A DNA stretch of 64,000 nt, taken from contig NZ_WUTY02000001.1 of NCBI RefSeq assembly GCF_009828925.2, positions 2,138,492-2,202,491 on the forward strand, written 5' to 3'. This DNA is from Methylicorpusculum oleiharenae (GTDB taxonomy: Bacteria; Pseudomonadota; Gammaproteobacteria; Methylococcales; Methylomonadaceae). Made by a program: the position numbers and the translations under genes. Positions within the stretch are counted from its first letter, which is position 1, and each line of letters opens with the position of its first letter. Below, piece by piece: positions 1 through 9,754 of the stretch. The notes below the pieces were generated by a model. That model had not been told where the DNA came from. It saw only the letters and a list, made by a program, of their open reading frames with translations, and did not search any database.

Positions 1-413
1 GCGGCCTGGGCTACCTTTTAACAGCCAGCACCACCAAGCGCTTTGAAAAAAGCTCGATTGGCGCCCGGTTCTACCAGGATGTCAGACCCACGGCTAATGG
101 TGTGCTCCAGGAATATATGGGTTTGACGCTGGACGGTGAACACCGTCTCAATGAACACTTGAGACTCAATCTGACGGCTTCAGCCACGCAACAGACGTCC
201 GCCGCTAATGAAGACCAGCCCAGTCGCTTTGACCGCGATGCTTATATGGTGGAGCCCAAACTCAGCTGGTTAATCGATAGACATATGACCTTAACTGGCG
301 GCTACCGTTATCGTTCACAGGAATTTACTGCTAATAACTCAGGTATGCAAGAATCGAACAGTGTTTATTTTCTGTTCAATTATCAATGGGATAAATTTGC
401 TATTTCCCGTTGA
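1..413 (+). CDS. Outer-membrane beta-barrel protein, C-terminal part (partial)
   Basis: The reading frame is open from the left edge of the window, so the true start lies upstream; a GTG at 102 is only an internal codon. About 136 residues are visible. They alternate polar and hydrophobic or aromatic residues in short strands (for example SVYFLFNYQWDKF near the end), as expected for an outer-membrane beta-barrel. The gene lies 77 bp before a chain-length determinant and heads an exosortase-type exopolysaccharide locus, so by context it is probably the locus-associated outer-membrane protein (EpsL-like or a related XrtA-system barrel). The product family is inferred from context and strand pattern only. 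The terminal residue is Arg rather than the usual aromatic residue. Confidence 0.6.
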   Translation, partial: GLGYLLTASTTKRFEKSSIGARFYQDVRPTANGVLQEYMGLTLDGEHRLNEHLRLNLTASATQQTSAANEDQPSRFDRDAYMVEPKLSWLIDRHMTLTGGYRYRSQEFTANNSGMQESNSVYFLFNYQWDKFAISR

Positions 414-490
414 TGCAGCTCCGGTATTGGCGTAACGCTTAAACACGATTTTTTCATTTATCATCCAACACAGACCAAAGAAGACAGCGT

Positions 491-2236
491 ATGGAAGAAG
501 AGAACACCAAAGGCTTGCAGGATTACGTAGCCATGTTTAAACGGCAACGCGGAAAGCTGTTGCTGATTGCCTCCGGATTGTTTCTATTGACCATCTTGGT
601 GGCTATCAGTTTGCCCTCTGTTTACAAGGCAACGGCCACCATCCTGATTGAACAACAGGAAATCCCGCCCGATTTGGTACGTTCAACAGTAACCAGTTAT
701 GCCGACCAACGGATTCAGGTCATCAGCCAGCGAGTCATGACCTCATCCAATCTCAAACGCATCATCGACAAATTCGGTCTATATGTAGACGAACAGAAAG
801 CTAATCCATTGAGCGTCGTTCTTGAAACGATGAAAGAAGATATTCAACTCGAAATGGTCAGTGCCGATGTCGTTGATCCGGTAAGCGGCAGGCCAACGCA
901 GGCAACTATTGCTTTTACCTTGGCGTTCAGTAGTAAATCTCCCAAAATTGCGCAGGAAGTTGCCAATGAGCTGGTCAGCCTTTATCTTGATGAAAACCTG
1001 AAAAGGCGTTCCGAAGTAGCGGCTGAAACTACCAGTTTTCTTGGCCTGGAAGCCGCCAAGCTCAGTGAGCAAATTGCCAATCTGGAAACGGAATTGGCTA
1101 TTTTTAAAGAAAAAAATGCGAGCAGCCTGCCTCAATTGCAAAACTTTAATATGCAGTTGATGGATAAAACCGAACAACAAGTGATTGAAGTTGATCGTCA
1201 AATCAATGCCTTAAACGAACGCAAAGTCTATCTAGAGGCAGAGCTATCCCAGTTAAATCCAAACACCAATATTTATTCTGCAACCGGTGAGAGAATTTAC
1301 GGTTCTGAAGACCGTTTAAAAGCCCTGGAAGCGGAGTTTATTGCGTTAAGTGCGCGTTACAGCGGCAATCACCCCGATATAGCCAAAACAAAAAGGGAAA
1401 TAGAAGCGCTGCGTAAAGAAGTCGGAGCAACCGACAATGGCGAGTTACTCACTCAATTGACCAGCAAACGAGCTGAACTGGCAACCCTAATAGACCGTTA
1501 TTCGGAATCTCATCCGGATGTCAAAAAACTAAGAAAAGAAATAAGCAGCCTGGAAGCGCAGTTAAATCGGCCGCTATCCGTGTCGTTGCCCAAATCGACA
1601 GCCAAACCCGATAACCCTGCATATATTCAACTTAAAGCGCAACTGGAAGCGGCCGAAGCCGAATTAAGAGCTCAGCGTACTTCAAAAGAATCTCTGAGGC
1701 AAAAATTGGGTGAATATGAAAAAAGTATTCTGCAAGCGCCTCAAGTGGAGCGTGAATACCAGTCACTGATGCGAGATTATGAAAATGCGACGGTTAAATA
1801 CCGCGAAGTTAAAGCCAAACAAATGGAAGCGGATATGGCTCAAGCCATGGAAAAAGACCGTAAAGGCGAACGCTTTTCGTTAATCGAGCCGCCGATGTTC
1901 CCTGAAGAACCTTTTAAACCGAACCGTAAAGCCATTATTTTCCTGGGTTTGATTCTTTCCATAGGCAGTTCGTTTGGTTTTGCCGTGGTCAAGGAAAGTC
2001 TGAGCAGTGCCATATTCGGTTCCAGGGCGGTTTTAGCGGTTACCGGCCTGGCCCCTCTGGTGGTCTTGCCCTATATCGAAACCGATGAAGATATTTCAAA
2101 AAATCAAAGCACAAAATTGAAGATTATTTTTTCAATAATCGGGGCCCTCATTGCCGTCATCCTCTTTTTTCATTTTGTAATAAAGCCATTGGATGTGCTC
2201 TGGTATGTCGTAATGAGAAAGTTAGGTTTGGGTTGA
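491..2236 (+). CDS. Polysaccharide chain-length determinant (Wzz/GumC type, XrtA-associated)
   Basis: This 581-residue inner-membrane protein is a polysaccharide co-polymerase that would set exopolysaccharide chain length together with the following autokinase. A first transmembrane segment lies at about residues 22-41 and is followed by the Wzz-type periplasmic region (VYKATATILIEQQE). A long charged coiled coil spans roughly 170-440. A PxxPxxP-like motif (EPPMFPEEPFKPNRK) precedes the second membrane segment near 475-497, and a further hydrophobic segment lies near the C-terminus. Unlike GumC/Wzc fusions, the kinase is a separate gene downstream. The ATG at 491 is the first good start after the upstream stop. 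Family and length fit the chain-length determinants of exosortase loci. Confidence 0.88.
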   Translation: MEEENTKGLQDYVAMFKRQRGKLLLIASGLFLLTILVAISLPSVYKATATILIEQQEIPPDLVRSTVTSYADQRIQVISQRVMTSSNLKRIIDKFGLYVDEQKANPLSVVLETMKEDIQLEMVSADVVDPVSGRPTQATIAFTLAFSSKSPKIAQEVANELVSLYLDENLKRRSEVAAETTSFLGLEAAKLSEQIANLETELAIFKEKNASSLPQLQNFNMQLMDKTEQQVIEVDRQINALNERKVYLEAELSQLNPNTNIYSATGERIYGSEDRLKALEAEFIALSARYSGNHPDIAKTKREIEALRKEVGATDNGELLTQLTSKRAELATLIDRYSESHPDVKKLRKEISSLEAQLNRPLSVSLPKSTAKPDNPAYIQLKAQLEAAEAELRAQRTSKESLRQKLGEYEKSILQAPQVEREYQSLMRDYENATVKYREVKAKQMEADMAQAMEKDRKGERFSLIEPPMFPEEPFKPNRKAIIFLGLILSIGSSFGFAVVKESLSSAIFGSRAVLAVTGLAPLVVLPYIETDEDISKNQSTKLKIIFSIIGALIAVILFFHFVIKPLDVLWYVVMRKLGLG

Positions 2237-2287
2237 TTTTTTAAGCAGTTGGTTAGAAAAAACGGGTAATTTTCGGAGCAAGCGTTG

Positions 2288-2315
2288 GTTGGGTTAGTGA
2301 TAGACGTAACCCAAC
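2288..2315. repeat. Intergenic palindrome GTTGGGTTA...TAACCCAAC
   Basis: Nine-base arms GTTGGGTTA (2288-2296) and TAACCCAAC (2307-2315) surround a 10-base loop, in the spacer between the chain-length determinant and the autokinase. It is one member of a family of GTTGGGTT/AACCCAAC palindromes found in several spacers of this window. It could fold in RNA, but there is no U-tract that would make it a classical terminator. Confidence 0.7.
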
Positions 2316-2377
2316 TTTTGGCCTGTAACGTTCTTAAGCTAAGAATTAAGTAACCATCAAATTCATCAGGAAAGCGA

Positions 2378-3193
2378 ATGGAAAGAATACATAAAGCGCT
2401 TGAAAAAGCGCGAGAACAAAGAAATCGGCCCGGTAACAAGCCGCAACCGCGAACCGGCAAGCCGAATTATGTGACCGCCGCTGCTGTCCAGGAAATCAAA
2501 TATACTCAAACCCAGACAGTAGAAATATCCCAGCAATTACTCAAACAAAACCGGGTCGTTGCGCATCTTAAAGATAACGAAACGGCAGATTTGTTCAAGA
2601 TTTTAAGAACCAAAGTATTACAACGGATGAGCATTAATGGTTGGAATATGCTGGCGGTTACCAGTCCTACTGCGGGCGTTGGAAAATCGCTCACCGCTGT
2701 CAATCTGGCGATCAGTCTGGCAATGGAAGGCAATCATTCGGTGTTACTGGCGGATCTGGATTTACGGAGGCCGAATATTCATCACTATTTCGGGATTTCC
2801 TCGCCTAAAGGCATCGTCGATTATTTCACCGATGACGTGCCTATCAATGAGTTGTTTATTAATCCCAGTATTGAAAGGCTGGTGCTCTTGCCGGCGGGCA
2901 AGCCGATCAGACAGTCGTCCGAATTGCTGGCCACACCAAAAATGTTGAATTTGGTTAACGAGCTGAAAAATCGCTATTCAGATCGGTTGATTATCGTCGA
3001 TCTGCCGCCGTTGATGAGTTCCGATGACGCAATGGTTTTTTTGCCTTATGTGGATGCCTGTTTACTCGTGGTGGCTGAAGGTTTAACGACTAATCCCGAG
3101 ATAGAACGGAGCTTACAGTTAATCGAAGAGAAAAAATATCTGGGATCAGTATTGAATAAATCTGCTGAAATCTGGTCACCCGCAGCGTATTAG
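2378..3193 (+). CDS. XrtA-associated tyrosine autokinase (CpsD/CapB family)
   Basis: This cytoplasmic BY-kinase-type ATPase of 271 residues would phosphorylate itself and act with the chain-length determinant. It has a Walker A motif SPTAGVGKS (residues 96-104), a Walker A' motif LLADLDLRRP (about 123-132) and a Walker B motif LIIVDLPP (about 204-211). The N-terminal 70 residues are charged, beginning MERIHKALEKAREQ, a start typical of exosortase-locus autokinases. The C-terminus carries a single terminal Tyr rather than the tyrosine cluster of classical BY-kinases, so the autophosphorylation site is unclear. The next gene starts 3 bp after its stop, so the two are co-transcribed. Confidence 0.88.
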   Translation: MERIHKALEKAREQRNRPGNKPQPRTGKPNYVTAAAVQEIKYTQTQTVEISQQLLKQNRVVAHLKDNETADLFKILRTKVLQRMSINGWNMLAVTSPTAGVGKSLTAVNLAISLAMEGNHSVLLADLDLRRPNIHHYFGISSPKGIVDYFTDDVPINELFINPSIERLVLLPAGKPIRQSSELLATPKMLNLVNELKNRYSDRLIIVDLPPLMSSDDAMVFLPYVDACLLVVAEGLTTNPEIERSLQLIEEKKYLGSVLNKSAEIWSPAAY

Positions 3194-3196
3194 CCT

Positions 3197-4129
3197 ATGT
3201 ATCAAGACTTTTTCGGATTCAAAGAAAAACCGTTTTCACTGACGCCCGATCCTGATTTTTTATATTTGAGCAAACAGCATAGGACAGCACTAAACATGCT
3301 CGAATACGGTTTGCACAGTCAGGCCGGTATTACCGTCATCAACGGTGAAGTCGGGTCTGGTAAAACCACGCTGGTCAGACGGATTCTTCAGGAAATAGAT
3401 CAGGACATTACGGTAGGCCTGATATCAAACGCACACAACGCATTCGGTGATTTACTGCAATGGGTGCTTAATGCGTTCGAGCTCGATACCTCCGCTACCG
3501 ACAAGGCTTCACGGTATCAGACGTTTGTCGACTTTTTGGTAAGTGAATACGGTCAAAACAGACGTACAGTTCTCATTATTGATGAAGCCCAAAATCTCGA
3601 CATGCAGACGTTGGAAGAATTGCGGTTACTTTCTAATATAAACGCTGATAAATATCTGTTATTGCAGCTTATTCTGGTAGGGCAGCCGGAACTGCTGGAA
3701 TTGATGCAGCGGCCCGAATTAAGACAGCTCGCTCAGAGAGTGTCTGTCGACTACCGCTTAACACCCCTAAAATACAAAGAGACGCTTGAATACATCCAGC
3801 ATCGATTGGCTGTAGCCGGTGGGGCAACAAACGTTTTTGACAAATACGCCATGGCGGTTATTTATTACTACAGCCAGGGTATTCCAAGACTCATCAATAC
3901 CTTGTGTGATTTTTCACTCGTTTACGGTTTTGCCGAGGAAATTCAGCCCTTGACGATGCCGCTGGTGCTGGATGTCATCAGAGATAAGCTGCAAGGAGGC
4001 ATATTTCCTGCTCCCGAAAAAGAAACCAACGAAATGTCAAAAGTAAGAGCGCTGATTTTGCAGCAAAAAAATATCGATATTGGCCTGTTGCAACAGGATG
4101 AGGACGAAGAGGAATTAAAATCCTTATAG
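3197..4129 (+). CDS. XrtA-system-associated AAA ATPase (ExeA/GspA-like)
   Basis: This 310-residue AAA ATPase starts MYQDFFGFKEKPFSLTPDP, the characteristic N-terminus of ExeA-like and exosortase-associated ATPases. The Walker A motif GEVGSGKTT lies at residues 50-58, the Walker B motif is VLIIDEAQNL, and the following RLLSNI and GQPEL segments fit sensor regions. It is encoded 3 bp after the autokinase, completing the chain-length determinant, autokinase and ATPase trio known from exosortase-type exopolysaccharide loci. Its exact job is not established; it is thought to assist export or assembly at the envelope. The C-terminal tail is acidic (QDEDEEEL). Confidence 0.87.
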   Translation: MYQDFFGFKEKPFSLTPDPDFLYLSKQHRTALNMLEYGLHSQAGITVINGEVGSGKTTLVRRILQEIDQDITVGLISNAHNAFGDLLQWVLNAFELDTSATDKASRYQTFVDFLVSEYGQNRRTVLIIDEAQNLDMQTLEELRLLSNINADKYLLLQLILVGQPELLELMQRPELRQLAQRVSVDYRLTPLKYKETLEYIQHRLAVAGGATNVFDKYAMAVIYYYSQGIPRLINTLCDFSLVYGFAEEIQPLTMPLVLDVIRDKLQGGIFPAPEKETNEMSKVRALILQQKNIDIGLLQQDEDEEELKSL

Positions 4130-4242
4130 CGGCTGGCACCTTCAAATCTGCTGCGACTTGCCTATATTTTAGAGGGCATGGAAGCTTAGCTCTGAGCGAC
4201 TAACCTAACCATCGAAGTGTTCAACTTTCAAAAAGGCAATCT

Positions 4243-4271
4243 GTTGGGTTACGGCTATCGCCTAACCCAAC
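4243..4271. repeat. Intergenic palindrome of the GTTGGGTT family
   Basis: GTTGGGTTA and TAACCCAAC arms enclose a short centre that is itself partly palindromic (CGGCTATCGCC). It lies in the 197-bp spacer between the ATPase gene and gmd. A diverged relative including the flanking bases is visible around 12624-12663. Confidence 0.7.
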
Positions 4272-4326
4272 CTGCATTGGATACTTACTAAATTTCTTAT
4301 TTAAATCAAAACTTTCAGGATGTTAT

Positions 4327-5415
4327 ATGGCTAAAACAGCATTAATTACCGGCATTACCGGACAAGACGGCGCCTATCTGGCTGAGTTTCTGCTCAAGAA
4401 AGGCTATGTCGTGCATGGGATCAAACGCCGCGCATCATTATTCAATACCAATCGAATTGACCACCTTTATCAAGACCCGCACATAGAAAATCGTAATTTC
4501 ATCCTTCATTATGGCGACTTGGTCGATTCAAGCAATCTGGTGCGCATCGTTCAGCAAGTTCAACCGGACGAAATTTATAACTTAGGTGCGCAAAGTCATG
4601 TTGCGGTTTCGTTTGAATCCCCTGAATACACGGCCGACGTCGATGCTCTGGGAACCTTGAGAATTCTTGAAGCCATCCGCATTTTAGGGCTGGAAAAAAA
4701 GACCCGGTTTTATCAGGCTTCAACGTCCGAATTGTTTGGTCTGGTTCAGGAAATTCCGCAACGGGAAACGACGCCGTTCTATCCGCGTTCACCTTATGCG
4801 GTGGCAAAAATGTATGCTTACTGGATTACCGTGAATTACCGGGAAGCCTATGGAATTTATGGTTGTAACGGCATCTTGTTTAATCACGAATCGCCGTTAC
4901 GGGGCGAAACCTTCGTAACCCGCAAAATTACGCGAGCTATCGCAAGAATTAAGCTGGACCTGCAGGATTGTTTGTATCTGGGCAATCTTGATTCCTTGAG
5001 AGATTGGGGCCACGCTAAAGATTATGTGGAAATGCAGTGGTTAATGTTGCAACAAGAACAACCGGAAGATTTCGTCATAGCAACCGGAGTTCAATATTCG
5101 GTAAGACAATTTGTTGATGCTGCCGCCAAGGAATTAGATATTGCTATCCGCTGGGAGGGCGAGGGTGTTGATGAAAAAGGGTATAACGAAGCCAACGGAA
5201 AATGCATTGTAGCGGTTGATCCGCGTTACTTCAGACCGACAGAAGTTGAAACGCTGCTGGGCGATCCAACAAAAGCCAAGGAAAGATTGGGCTGGACACC
5301 GAAAATCACCTTCCATGAATTAGTGGCGGAAATGGTCAGAGAGGATCTTAAAGATGCCGAGCGTGATGAACTTTGTCAGCGTCAAGGTTATAAAACCTTT
5401 AATTTCCATGAATAA
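4327..5415 (+). CDS. gmd: GDP-mannose 4,6-dehydratase
   Basis: Converts GDP-D-mannose to GDP-4-keto-6-deoxy-D-mannose, the first step to GDP-L-fucose and related sugars. This short-chain dehydrogenase/reductase has 362 residues, close to the family norm. The NADP-binding glycine motif is GITGQDG (residues 9-15). The catalytic residues are in place: Thr133 and Glu135 in STSELFG, then Tyr157 and Lys161 in SPYAVAK. The next gene, 46 bp on, encodes the epimerase/reductase that uses this product, so the pair makes GDP-fucose for the exopolysaccharide. Confidence 0.96.
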   Translation: MAKTALITGITGQDGAYLAEFLLKKGYVVHGIKRRASLFNTNRIDHLYQDPHIENRNFILHYGDLVDSSNLVRIVQQVQPDEIYNLGAQSHVAVSFESPEYTADVDALGTLRILEAIRILGLEKKTRFYQASTSELFGLVQEIPQRETTPFYPRSPYAVAKMYAYWITVNYREAYGIYGCNGILFNHESPLRGETFVTRKITRAIARIKLDLQDCLYLGNLDSLRDWGHAKDYVEMQWLMLQQEQPEDFVIATGVQYSVRQFVDAAAKELDIAIRWEGEGVDEKGYNEANGKCIVAVDPRYFRPTEVETLLGDPTKAKERLGWTPKITFHELVAEMVREDLKDAERDELCQRQGYKTFNFHE

Positions 5416-5461
5416 ACGGGCTATTTTGCTGACTTAAACCCTCTTAAACGAGTGAAATGCT

Positions 5462-6418
5462 ATGGACGCGAACATTAATAAAGCGGTTATCGAGAAACAA
5501 ACCAAAATCTATGTGGCGGGACATCGCGGGTTAGTGGGCTCCGCGATTGTCAGAAATTTGGAAGGTAAAGGCTATACCAATATTGTCACTCAAACCAGGC
5601 TTGAGCTGGACCTGATGGACTCAGCCGCAGTGAACCATTTTTATGATACCGAAAAGCCCGAGGTTGTTATTGATGCGGCTGCGAAAGTGGGTGGAATTTA
5701 TGCCAATAATACGTATCCGGCTGAATTCATTTACAGCAACCTGTGTATCCAAAACAACCTGATCCATGGCGCTTATCAAGCGGGTGTCAAAAAATTTGTA
5801 TTTTTGGGCTCGTCCTGTATTTATCCCAAAATGGCTCCCCAGCCTCTGAAAGAAGAATATTTGTTGACCGGTCCTTTGGAGCCCACCAACGAATGGTATG
5901 CGGTGGCTAAAATTGCGGGCATTAAAATGTGTCAGGCTTACCGCAAACAGTACGGCTTTGATGCGATCAGCCTGATGCCGACCAATTTGTATGGGCCCGG
6001 CGACAATTTTGACTTGCAGAATTCCCATGTACTGCCTGCGTTGATCAGAAAGTTTCATGAAGCCAAGCAAAGCAACGCCGAGTCAGTTGTAATTTGGGGG
6101 ACGGGAACGCCGATGCGAGAATTTTTGTATGTTGATGATATGGCCGATGCGTCAGTCTACCTGATGGAGAATTACTCGGATTTGGATATCGTCAACGTGG
6201 GAACCGGTCAGGATGTGACCATTAGAGAATTGGCAGAAACGATACAGAAAGTGGTCGGTTTTGCCGGAAATCTCGAGTTTGATACGACCAAACCTGATGG
6301 AACTATGCGTAAATTGTTGGATGTTTCGAAATTGAGCGCCGAAGGCTGGCAAGCGAAAGTGCCTTTAGAACAGGGCATAACCCAGCTTTACGATTGGTAT
6401 CAGAAAAATCTGGCTTAA
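5462..6418 (+). CDS. fcl: GDP-L-fucose synthase (3,5-epimerase/4-reductase)
   Basis: Epimerises and reduces GDP-4-keto-6-deoxy-mannose to GDP-L-fucose with NADPH. The 318-residue protein has the glycine motif GHRGLVG (20-26) and a catalytic signature matching the E. coli enzyme: Ser117 and Cys119 in GSSCIYP, then Tyr146 and Lys150 in YAVAK. An N-terminal extension of about ten residues precedes the usual start region; no better internal start is apparent. It follows gmd by 46 bp and probably shares its transcript. The symbol wcaG is also used for this family. Confidence 0.95.
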   Translation: MDANINKAVIEKQTKIYVAGHRGLVGSAIVRNLEGKGYTNIVTQTRLELDLMDSAAVNHFYDTEKPEVVIDAAAKVGGIYANNTYPAEFIYSNLCIQNNLIHGAYQAGVKKFVFLGSSCIYPKMAPQPLKEEYLLTGPLEPTNEWYAVAKIAGIKMCQAYRKQYGFDAISLMPTNLYGPGDNFDLQNSHVLPALIRKFHEAKQSNAESVVIWGTGTPMREFLYVDDMADASVYLMENYSDLDIVNVGTGQDVTIRELAETIQKVVGFAGNLEFDTTKPDGTMRKLLDVSKLSAEGWQAKVPLEQGITQLYDWYQKNLA

Positions 6419-6549
6419 AGAACAGTAGGCCGGGCTAGCTCGATAGAACTAACCCGGCAAAATTGCATGACTAATTCCTCGCTTCTTCCCCCTGGGATTG
6501 ACAACAACTTTGGCGGTTATGTCTATACTTTCCGGAGTTTAGCCGAGAA

Positions 6550-6602
6550 GGTGGGTTAGCTTATAGTCGCGCAGGTTGGATCGGCTCGCAGAGCCTAACC
6601 CA
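6550..6602. repeat. Intergenic inverted repeat with TGGGTTAGC / GCCTAACCCA ends
   Basis: In the 283-bp spacer between the fucose synthase gene and wecC, GGTGGGTTAGC on the left pairs approximately with GAGCCTAACCCA on the right. It is followed by CAGCAATCAAAGC, and a near-identical AGCAATCAAAGC string occurs at about 12602, so both spacers carry copies of the same element. I see no coding sequence here. Confidence 0.55.
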
Positions 6603-6701
6603 GCAATCAAAGCTGAAAGTCTATCAGTTGGGTCAGACTATAGCTCTAACCCCGCCATCGCTGAATAATTACATTCACTTTAAGTTACACAGGAATACAT
6701 C

Positions 6702-7910
6702 ATGCAAGCATCAGAGACCAAAGTTTGCGTTATCGGTTTAGGCTACATTGGCTTGCCTACCGCTTCGTTGCTCGGTACAAAAGGATTTGAGGTATTTGGT
6801 GTCGATACTTCTGAGCATGTCGTCGATACCATAAATCAAGGTAAAATTCATATCGTTGAGCCCGATCTTGATATCTTGGTGAAGTCAGCGGTTCAATCAG
6901 GTAATCTCAAAGCAGGGCTTAAGCCGGTAGAAGCCGATATATTTATTTTAGCGGTGCCCACCCCATTCAAAGACAATCACATTCCGGACCTTTCCTATGT
7001 GGAAGCTGCGACGCGGGTGATTGCGCCTTATGTAAAACCCGGCAATATCGTTATTTTGGAATCGACCAGTCCGGTGGGAACAACCGATGATGTCGTGGCC
7101 AAAATCCTTAGGGAAAATGGACATAATGTCGGCAGGGATGTTTATGTCGCGCATTGCCCTGAGCGGGTGCTTCCCGGCAGAATTTTGACCGAACTAGTCG
7201 AAAACGACCGGATCGTCGGAGGCATTAACGCAATTTCTACTGACAAAGTGGTGGAGTTTTATCAAACATTTGTGCGGGGTGAAATTCTGGCGACAGATGC
7301 CAAGACGGCAGAATTAAGTAAGCTCAGTGAAAATTCATTCCGAGATGTCAATATCGCCTTTGCCAATGAGCTGTCCTTGATTTGCGATAAGGAAAATATC
7401 AATGTATGGGAACTGATCAAACTGGCCAATCGGCATCCTCGGGTTAATATCCTGCAACCGGGGCCGGGTGTCGGCGGGCATTGTATCGCTGTTGATCCTT
7501 GGTTTATCGTCGCTCGCGCGCCTGAGTATGCCAGGCTGATAAAAACAGCCCGCGAGGTCAATGATGCCAAGCCGCATTGGGTCATTGAAAAGGTAAAAGC
7601 CAGCGCCGACAAGTTTAAAAATCCCGTCATTGGCTGTTTAGGGCTGGCCTTTAAAGCCGATGTGGATGATCTGCGAGAATCCCCGGCGGTTGAAATCGTC
7701 AAACACATTCAGGAACAAAATATCGGTGAGGTGCTGGTTGCCGAACCCAACTTAGCTTCGCATAAAGAGTTTGATTTACTGCCTTATCAAGAGGTCATAA
7801 AAAGGTCCGACATTATCTTGCTGCTGGTTGATCATAAACCGTTCAAGAGCCTTAAAGCAGTGGAGCTTAAAGAAAAAATTCTGATTGATACGCGTGGCGT
7901 CATCAAGTAG
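6702..7910 (+). CDS. wecC: UDP-N-acetyl-D-mannosamine dehydrogenase
   Basis: NAD-dependent UDP-sugar 6-dehydrogenase that oxidises UDP-ManNAc to UDP-ManNAcA. At 402 residues it has the N-terminal nucleotide-binding motif GLGYIG (12-17), the substrate loop ESTSPVGTT, and the catalytic Cys261 within PGPGVGGHCIAVDPW, followed by the C-terminal UDP-binding domain (LGLAFKADVDDLRESPA). WecB, which makes its substrate, lies about 370 bp downstream, so the two enzymes together feed ManNAcA into the polysaccharide. Other UDP-sugar dehydrogenases share this fold; the WecC assignment rests on length, sequence style and the wecB neighbour. Confidence 0.9.
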   Translation: MQASETKVCVIGLGYIGLPTASLLGTKGFEVFGVDTSEHVVDTINQGKIHIVEPDLDILVKSAVQSGNLKAGLKPVEADIFILAVPTPFKDNHIPDLSYVEAATRVIAPYVKPGNIVILESTSPVGTTDDVVAKILRENGHNVGRDVYVAHCPERVLPGRILTELVENDRIVGGINAISTDKVVEFYQTFVRGEILATDAKTAELSKLSENSFRDVNIAFANELSLICDKENINVWELIKLANRHPRVNILQPGPGVGGHCIAVDPWFIVARAPEYARLIKTAREVNDAKPHWVIEKVKASADKFKNPVIGCLGLAFKADVDDLRESPAVEIVKHIQEQNIGEVLVAEPNLASHKEFDLLPYQEVIKRSDIILLLVDHKPFKSLKAVELKEKILIDTRGVIK

Positions 7911-8032
7911 AAATCCAATTGTCAGTCAATTCAGTTCCTGCAGGTCTCTGAAAAAACGTTCGTGGATAGTCCTTTAATAAGCTCAGAGCCAAGCACAATA
8001 GCCACTCTTCTTGCGGGAGAGGCTACAGGGTC

Positions 8033-8130
8033 AATGCCGTTAAGTTAAGCGTATTTTGTAGGAGCGTGCTATGCCCGCTCCTACATCCTTGCCTATCGAT
8101 TCACTGCGATGGCTTTAACTTAAAGGCATT
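8033..8130. repeat. 98-bp intergenic element with inverted ends (family C, copy 1)
   Basis: The 367-bp spacer between wecC and wecB holds no gene. It contains an element bounded by inverted repeats, AATGCCGTTAAGTTAAGC (8033-8050) and GGCTTTAACTTAAAGGCATT (8111-8130). Inside is a strong hairpin, GTAGGAGCG...CGCTCCTAC. A second, inverted and slightly longer copy lies at 12441-12567, sharing GCGTATTTTGTAGGAGCG and the inverted ends. Confidence 0.7.
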
Positions 8131-8177
8131 GAGGGGTGGATGAGGGGAATAAAAATTAAGGAAAACTGCTTTTTTAC

Positions 8178-8216
8178 ACCCTCATCCTAACCTTCTCCCA
8201 GAGGGAGAAGGAATAC
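8178..8216. repeat. CCTCATCCTAACC / CTTCTCCC-GGGAGAAG hairpin repeat
   Basis: ACCCTCATCCTAACC is followed by the hairpin CTTCTCCCAGAGGGAGAAG. Strings of this kind are common dispersed intergenic repeats in proteobacteria. It lies about 60 bp before wecB and may form a stem in the wecB leader. Confidence 0.5.
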
Positions 8217-8277
8217 TAACTGATTTCTTAACTAACCAAAGTACATTCCGTCCATCAGACGGAAAGAGAGTAAAAGC

Positions 8278-9414
8278 ATGACATTAAAGGTACTCACTGT
8301 ATTCGGCACACGTCCGGAAGCCATAAAGATGGCTCCTGTGGTATTGGCGTTGCAACAAGCCCAAGGTATCGAATCGTTAGTGTGCGTTACCGCTCAGCAC
8401 AGACAAATGTTGGATCAGGTTCTTAATCTGTTTGTCATAAAACCGGATTATGATTTGGATCTTATGGCACCCAATCAGGATTTGTTTGATATTACGGCCA
8501 AAGTGTTACTTGGCTTACGCGATGTGCTCAGGCAGGCCCGCCCTGATGTGGTGCTGGTGCATGGTGATACGACGACGTGTTTTGCCTCCGGTCTTGCCAC
8601 CTTTTATGAAAACATCAAATTGGGACATGTCGAAGCGGGTCTTAGAACGGGCAATTTGCGCGCGCCTTTTCCGGAAGAAGCTAATCGAACCCTGGTGAGC
8701 CGTCTAACGGATTATCATTTTGCCCCAACCCAATCCTCTAAAAACAACTTACTGGCTGAAGGTGTTAAAGATGAAGCCATTGTTGTAACCGGCAATACCG
8801 TCATTGACGCATTGTTGATCGTCAGGGATAAAGTGACGGCGCAGCCTGAAGGTGTGTGGCGTGATCATTTTGGTGAAGCTCTTTACACAACAGTGGTCAA
8901 TAAGCAGCGAAAACTGATTTTGATTACCGGCCACCGGCGTGAAAATTTTGGACAAGGGTTTATCGATTTATGTAATGCGATTAAAGAGCTGGCACTAAAA
9001 CATGGCGACTGGGATTTGGTTTATCCTGTGCATCTCAATCCGAATGTGCAAAAACCGGTCTATGAAATTTTGGCGGATTTGCCCAATGTCTATTTGATTG
9101 CACCGCTTGATTATGAGCCTTTTGTTTGGATGATGAACCAAAGTGATCTTATTCTGACCGATTCCGGCGGCATTCAGGAAGAGGGGCCATCGTTGGGTAA
9201 GCCGGTTCTGGTGATGCGGGACGTGACTGAAAGGCCTGAAGCAGTCGATGCCGGGACTGTTTTATTGGTTGGCACAAATAAAGAAAAAATTGTTAACGGC
9301 GTGGAAACGGTATTGCAGGATAAGGAGCTTTATGCGCGAATGTCAAAAGCGCATAATCCCTATGGTGACGGTAATGCGTGTGCCTTGATAGTCAAAAAGC
9401 TCCTGGAGAGATAG
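8278..9414 (+). CDS. wecB: UDP-N-acetylglucosamine 2-epimerase (non-hydrolysing)
   Basis: Interconverts UDP-GlcNAc and UDP-ManNAc. The 378-residue protein matches family length and shows the hallmark segments in order: [13 protein letters not shown] near the N-terminus, [16 protein letters not shown], then TGHRREN and [10 protein letters not shown] in the C-terminal half of the GT-B-like fold. It is separated from wecC by a repeat-containing spacer, so the two genes may be transcribed separately although they act in sequence. A purine-rich ribosome site (GGAAAGAGAG) precedes the ATG. Confidence 0.95.
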   Translation: MTLKVLTVFGTRPEAIKMAPVVLALQQAQGIESLVCVTAQHRQMLDQVLNLFVIKPDYDLDLMAPNQDLFDITAKVLLGLRDVLRQARPDVVLVHGDTTTCFASGLATFYENIKLGHVEAGLRTGNLRAPFPEEANRTLVSRLTDYHFAPTQSSKNNLLAEGVKDEAIVVTGNTVIDALLIVRDKVTAQPEGVWRDHFGEALYTTVVNKQRKLILITGHRRENFGQGFIDLCNAIKELALKHGDWDLVYPVHLNPNVQKPVYEILADLPNVYLIAPLDYEPFVWMMNQSDLILTDSGGIQEEGPSLGKPVLVMRDVTERPEAVDAGTVLLVGTNKEKIVNGVETVLQDKELYARMSKAHNPYGDGNACALIVKKLLER

Positions 9415-9754
9415 AGAGCTCTAGATTTTGTTACTATTCAGCGGAGCAACGAAACAAGGGTGATGCAACTTGTGGGTTGCGGTTGGCGTTTATTGTTGGT
9501 TTGTTAAAAGCGCTAACCCAACGCGGATAATGACCTTATTATTTAATGTAATTCATCAGCCCTCTTCCAAGTAAACCTGGCTTTGGGCATAATCTAGATG
9601 GACACATTTTAACCCTGGATAAACGGACAACGTCACGCCTGGAAGCAGGCAATCCCTGACGTTAAGCAGACTAAACGCAAGTTAGCCTAATAATTACTAT
9701 TAAAACGGATTTAGGAAAGCAGTTAATAACCCCCCCCAAAATTATGGAAGTTTT
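9415..9754. other. Spacer with GTTGGCG/CGCTAACCCAAC repeat and C8 tract before xrtA
   Basis: No gene is seen in these 340 bp. The part at about 9435-9521 resembles 12399-12445 (TTCAGCG.AGCAAC.AAAC.A.GGTGATG) and includes an imperfect inverted repeat ending CGCTAACCCAAC. A homopolymer of eight C residues lies at 9730-9737, 8 bp before the GGAAG ribosome site (9746-9750) of the exosortase gene, where tract-length changes would alter the leader but not the reading frame. Confidence 0.55.

Noticed and set aside
779-1201. 140-codon minus-strand frame inside the chain-length determinant
   Set aside because: A shadow of the coiled-coil coding strand, with no start signal or domain.
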